Origin: Chamaesiphon sp031376885
Lineage (GTDB): Bacteria; Cyanobacteriota; Cyanobacteriia; Cyanobacteriales; Chamaesiphonaceae
Length of the DNA stretch: 17,296 nucleotides
Direction: 5' to 3'
NCBI GenBank assembly: GCA_031376885.1
Contig: JANMEL010000188.1
Span: forward strand, 1 to 17,296
Below, piece after piece: positions 14,741 through 17,296 of this stretch (positions within the stretch are counted from its first letter, which is position 1; the number at the start of each line of letters is the position of its first letter). The notes beneath the pieces were generated by a model. It had not been told where the DNA came from. It was given only the letters and a program-made list of their open reading frames with translations, and made no database searches. Made by a program: the position numbers and the translations under genes.

Positions 14741-15823
14741 ATGACTGCAACCTTACAACGTCGCGAAAGCGCAAACGTATGGGATCGCTTTTGTAGCTGG
14801 ATCACTTCCACCGAGAACCGCATTTATGTTGGTTGGTTCGGTGTTCTAATGATTCCTACACTGCTTTCCGCTACTATCTGTTTCATCATCGCCTTCATCG
14901 CAGCACCTCCTGTAGATATCGACGGTATTCGTGAGCCAGTAGCTGGTTCCTTAATGTTCGGAAACAACATCATCTCTGGTGCAGTTGTTCCTTCATCCAA
15001 CGCAATCGGTCTTCACTTCTACCCAATCTGGGAAGCAGCTTCCCTCGATGAGTGGTTGTACAACGGTGGTCCTTACCAACTAGTAGTATTCCACTTCTTG
15101 ATCGGAATCTTCTGCTACATGGGTCGTGAGTGGGAACTATCCTACCGCCTCGGTATGCGTCCTTGGATCTGTGTTGCTTACTCCGCTCCAGTAGCAGCAG
15201 CAACCGCAGTATTCTTGATCTACCCAATCGGACAAGGTTCATTCTCTGACGGTATGCCTTTGGGTATCTCCGGTACTTTCAACTTCATGATCGTATTCCA
15301 AGCAGAGCACAACATCTTGATGCACCCTTTCCACATGTTGGGAGTTGCTGGTGTATTTGGTGGTTCATTGTTCTCCGCAATGCACGGTTCCTTGGTAACT
15401 TCTTCTTTGGTACGTGAAACTACTGAAGTAGAGTCCTTGAACTACGGTTACAAATTTGGTCAAGAAGAAGAAACTTACAACATCGTTGCAGCTCACGGCT
15501 ACTTCGGTCGTCTAATCTTCCAATATGCTTCATTCAACAACAGCCGTTCCTTGCACTTCTTGCTTGGTGCATGGCCTGTAATTGGAATCTGGTTCACTGC
15601 ACTTGGTGTATCCACCATGGCATTCAACCTCAACGGTTTCAACTTCAACCAATCCGTTGTAGATTCCCAAGGTCGCGGCATCAACACCTGGGCTGACATC
15701 ATCAACCGCGCAAACTTAGGTATGGAAGTAATGCACGAGCGTAACGCTCACAACTTCCCCCTAGATTTAGCTGCTGGTGAAGCTACTCCTGTTGCTTTGA
15801 CTGCTCCTTCCATCAACGGTTAA
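14741..15823 (+). CDS. psbA: Photosystem II reaction centre protein D1 (high-light-type, Glu130)
   Basis: D1 is the core thylakoid membrane subunit that binds P680, pheophytin, QB and the Mn4CaO5 cluster. The 360-residue product is full length. Key residues are all present: Tyr161 (TyrZ), Asp170, Glu189, His190, His198 (P680 chlorophyll), His215 and His272 (non-haem iron), Ser264 (QB pocket), His332, Glu333, His337, Asp342 and Ala344. The C-terminal extension after Ala344 (16 residues, beginning AGEATP) is the piece removed by CtpA. Residue 130 is Glu, the form linked in cyanobacteria to high-light D1 isoforms; Gln130 marks the low-light type. Cyanobacteria usually carry several psbA copies, so this is one member. 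It is monocistronic, bounded by its own promoter and a strong terminator. Codon use is the optimised kind (TTC, AAC, GGT), unlike neighbouring genes. Confidence 0.99.
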   Translation: MTATLQRRESANVWDRFCSWITSTENRIYVGWFGVLMIPTLLSATICFIIAFIAAPPVDIDGIREPVAGSLMFGNNIISGAVVPSSNAIGLHFYPIWEAASLDEWLYNGGPYQLVVFHFLIGIFCYMGREWELSYRLGMRPWICVAYSAPVAAATAVFLIYPIGQGSFSDGMPLGISGTFNFMIVFQAEHNILMHPFHMLGVAGVFGGSLFSAMHGSLVTSSLVRETTEVESLNYGYKFGQEEETYNIVAAHGYFGRLIFQYASFNNSRSLHFLLGAWPVIGIWFTALGVSTMAFNLNGFNFNQSVVDSQGRGINTWADIINRANLGMEVMHERNAHNFPLDLAAGEATPVALTAPSING

Positions 15824-15841
15824 TACCTGTTTGATTCTAGG

Positions 15842-15873
15842 AAAAACCCCCCTCATTCGTGAGGGGGGTTTTT
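15842..15873 (+). terminator. Intrinsic terminator of psbA
   Basis: A perfect 14-bp stem (AAAAACCCCCCTCA at 15842-15855 with TGAGGGGGGTTTTT at 15860-15873) closes on a TTCG tetraloop and ends in five T residues, 18 bp after the psbA stop. The symmetric A and T tracts mean it could also work for transcripts arriving from the minus strand. Confidence 0.96.
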
Positions 15874-15887
15874 GCGTTGTGGGTACT

Positions 15888-16001
15888 CAGGGGTCAGGGA
15901 TCTGATTCCAGTCGATCGACTTACAAAGTCCAGTCTTTAGCCGTTTGCAGTACAACATCAGCTTCTCAAAACTGAACCCTGACCCCCACCCCTGACCCCT
16001 G
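15888..16001. repeat. Inverted CAGGGGTCAGGG / CCCTGACCCCTG pair
   Basis: A 12-bp perfect inverted repeat (15888-15899 with 15990-16001) encloses about 90 bp, with an additional CCCTGACCCCC at 15977-15987. It sits between the psbA terminator and the stop codon of the convergent metallopeptidase gene. The units look like a degenerate form of the heptamer repeats elsewhere in the window. Confidence 0.65.
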
Positions 16002-16002
16002 T

Positions 16003-16602
16003 TTACATTCGACAAGCCTGAATACCATTCTTCTGTTGAGAACCTTCAAACCCTCTGAGAACAGAATTTCTCCTTTGCTCTGGGGTGCCGTGATGTTGCT
16101 CATTATTAAACTCATAATCACCAATTGCACTAGCTTGGCTAGCGATTTGCTCGATATCCTCCTGGTCGAATGTCACATTTGGCATCACCCCCATATAATA
16201 ACCAGCCAAACAATCAGCCTGAAGCTCAACCCGTGTAATATTGCTCATATCAAGCCTTGCCTTTGTTTGCACCGCATGGGAATATTCATGGGACAAAATA
16301 TAAGCCAGCGCAGCATCCCCATACTGGTATGCCATTCTAATATGTTGTTGAGTGATATAAATAGTATTATTACGTGGACAGTACAGACTACCAGAGATTC
16401 TACCGCAAGCACTAGCTGTGCCATTTCGTACATTCCAGTTCAATTTTGGATTGGCGCGGGTACTATCTACCTCGCGAATACCCGCATATACGGCGGGTAT
16501 CACCGCTTTTGGCCCTAATTGACTCGCTTGGATTGGGATGACGATCCCAAGGGCAACGATGACGGCAATACCGATGTAAGTAAAAACTTTTCCCAAATTC
16601 AT
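16003..16602 (-). CDS. Putative neutral zinc metallopeptidase (YpfJ/COG2321-like)
   Basis: The 199-residue protein has an N-terminal hydrophobic segment (about 8-26) that acts as a signal anchor, so the catalytic part probably faces the periplasm or thylakoid lumen. The zinc site is HEYSH (His105, Glu106, His109) with a third ligand, Glu126, in ELQADCLAGYYMG. The SACGRISGSLYCPRNNTIYI stretch (Cys66, Cys75) and HHGTPEQRRNSVLRGF are hallmarks of this family; its substrates are not known. It is shorter than many family members, with a reduced N-terminal region. ATG at 16602 lies 18 bp after the stop of ispD, with no Shine-Dalgarno sequence, so it is likely read from the ispD transcript. Confidence 0.88.
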   Translation of the reverse strand: MNLGKVFTYIGIAVIVALGIVIPIQASQLGPKAVIPAVYAGIREVDSTRANPKLNWNVRNGTASACGRISGSLYCPRNNTIYITQQHIRMAYQYGDAALAYILSHEYSHAVQTKARLDMSNITRVELQADCLAGYYMGVMPNVTFDQEDIEQIASQASAIGDYEFNNEQHHGTPEQRRNSVLRGFEGSQQKNGIQACRM

Positions 16603-16620
16603 GCGATTTTTATGAATAGT

Positions 16621-17296
16621 TTAAGTATTTACCGATCCTTGCAGAATAAACTCAGCGATCGCTAGATCTACGGGTGTCGTAATTTTGAGGTTGGTTTCCT
16701 CTCCCTGGACAATTGTCACAGGTAAGCCACATTTTTCAAATAATGCTGCATCATCAGTCACTTCCCAACCGAGAGCGCGACCTTTTTCATGACAAGCTTT
16801 GAGCAATTTCACATCAAAGCCTTGGGGTGTTTGAGCCGCCCATAGATTAGCTCTGTCGGGTGTACTTTCGACGATGCCCGCTTTGTCTACGACTTTGATC
16901 GTATCTTTGACGGTTATAGCCGCAATCAGCCCTTGATGAGTAGCCAAAACCTCCGCACATCGATCGAATAAATCTGGAGTAGCCAAACACCTCGCGCCAT
17001 CATGAATTAATACTCGCTCTGCGCCCTCTGGCAGAGCCTGTAAGCCGTTATAAACTGATTCCTGACGTGTGTGACCACCTTGAATGAATTGGACTGGTTT
17101 AGATAGGGATATGTTAGCAAGGATGGTATCAATGTCGTGGCGATCGTCCGGTTGTCCGACGATCCCAATCCAGCTAATCGATCGAGCACGTTCTGCCGCC
17201 ATTAATGTCCATGCTAATAGTGGTTTATCTAGTAAGGTAATTAATAGTTTATTTCGATCGCTGCCCATGCGTTTACCCATTCCGGCAGCGGGGATT
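16621..17296 (-). CDS. ispD: 2-C-methyl-D-erythritol 4-phosphate cytidylyltransferase (5' partial)
   Basis: IspD joins CTP and methylerythritol phosphate to give CDP-ME, the third step of the plastid-type isoprenoid pathway that feeds chlorophyll tails, carotenoids and quinones. The frame runs off the right edge. The bases beyond the methionine codon at 17280 translate as IPAAG, completing the nucleotide-binding motif PAAGMGKRMGSDRNK, so that methionine is internal and the true start is outside. Further family motifs are LITLLDKPLLAWTL, VLIHDGARCL, the TPQGF block and VTDDAALFEKCG, with GEETNLKITTPVDL near the end. No damage is visible. The metallopeptidase gene follows closely on the same strand. 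Confidence 0.96.
   Translation of the reverse strand, partial: IPAAGMGKRMGSDRNKLLITLLDKPLLAWTLMAAERARSISWIGIVGQPDDRHDIDTILANISLSKPVQFIQGGHTRQESVYNGLQALPEGAERVLIHDGARCLATPDLFDRCAEVLATHQGLIAAITVKDTIKVVDKAGIVESTPDRANLWAAQTPQGFDVKLLKACHEKGRALGWEVTDDAALFEKCGLPVTIVQGEETNLKITTPVDLAIAEFILQGSVNT

Overview
The window comes from a cyanobacterium. It carries psbA, encoding the photosystem II D1 protein, and the MEP-pathway gene ispD. Its DNA is saturated with CGATCG, GCGATCGC (HIP1-type) and GATCGATC words, as in many cyanobacterial chromosomes. Intergenic heptanucleotide tandem repeats point the same way, as does a protein resembling the hormogonium polysaccharide protein HpsA. I cannot name the genus.

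Layout, left to right. (1) 1-987 is the right part of an IS200/IS605-type element with a tnpB-like gene, cut by the window edge. Its right end lies against the 3' end of a large minus-strand gene (984-3890) for an HpsA-like surface/export protein and appears to supply that gene's stop codon. (2) After a 528-bp gap with no gene, 4419-6851 encodes a degenerate kinase-like domain fused to about 14 TPR units. (3) 6851-7098 is a pair of oppositely oriented heptamer arrays (6 and 18 units) separating this gene from a convergent alpha/beta hydrolase gene (7113-7985). (4) 8283-10971 holds a lipoprotein substrate-binding protein and a DppB-type permease of a peptide ABC transporter. The partner permease and ATPases are not in view. 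(5) A second heptamer array and a promoter precede a Uma2-family gene (11134-11745). (6) 11756-12028 (minus) is a half-length UPF0016/GDT1 cation transporter. It is divergent from an unrecognised 40-residue single-span protein gene (12174-12296). (7) 12345-13946 encodes a metallo-beta-lactamase/beta-CASP-like protein with several metal ligands replaced. (8) A palindromic dispersed repeat and a third heptamer array lead directly into a HIT-family gene (14163-14501). (9) psbA (14741-15823) has a recognisable promoter and a near-ideal intrinsic terminator. (10) On the minus strand, ispD (cut by the right edge) is followed 18 bp later by a neutral zinc metallopeptidase gene, a likely two-gene transcription unit converging on psbA.

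Most genes stand alone. The clear functional pairings are the ABC transporter pair, the ispD-peptidase pair and the TnpB gene with its overlapping right-end RNA region. I found no CRISPR array, no tRNA or rRNA and no multi-gene defence cluster. The most unusual features are the junction between the insertion element and the HpsA-like gene, the family of different period-7 arrays in intergenic positions, and two proteins that keep an enzyme fold while losing catalytic residues (the pseudokinase-TPR and the beta-CASP-like protein).
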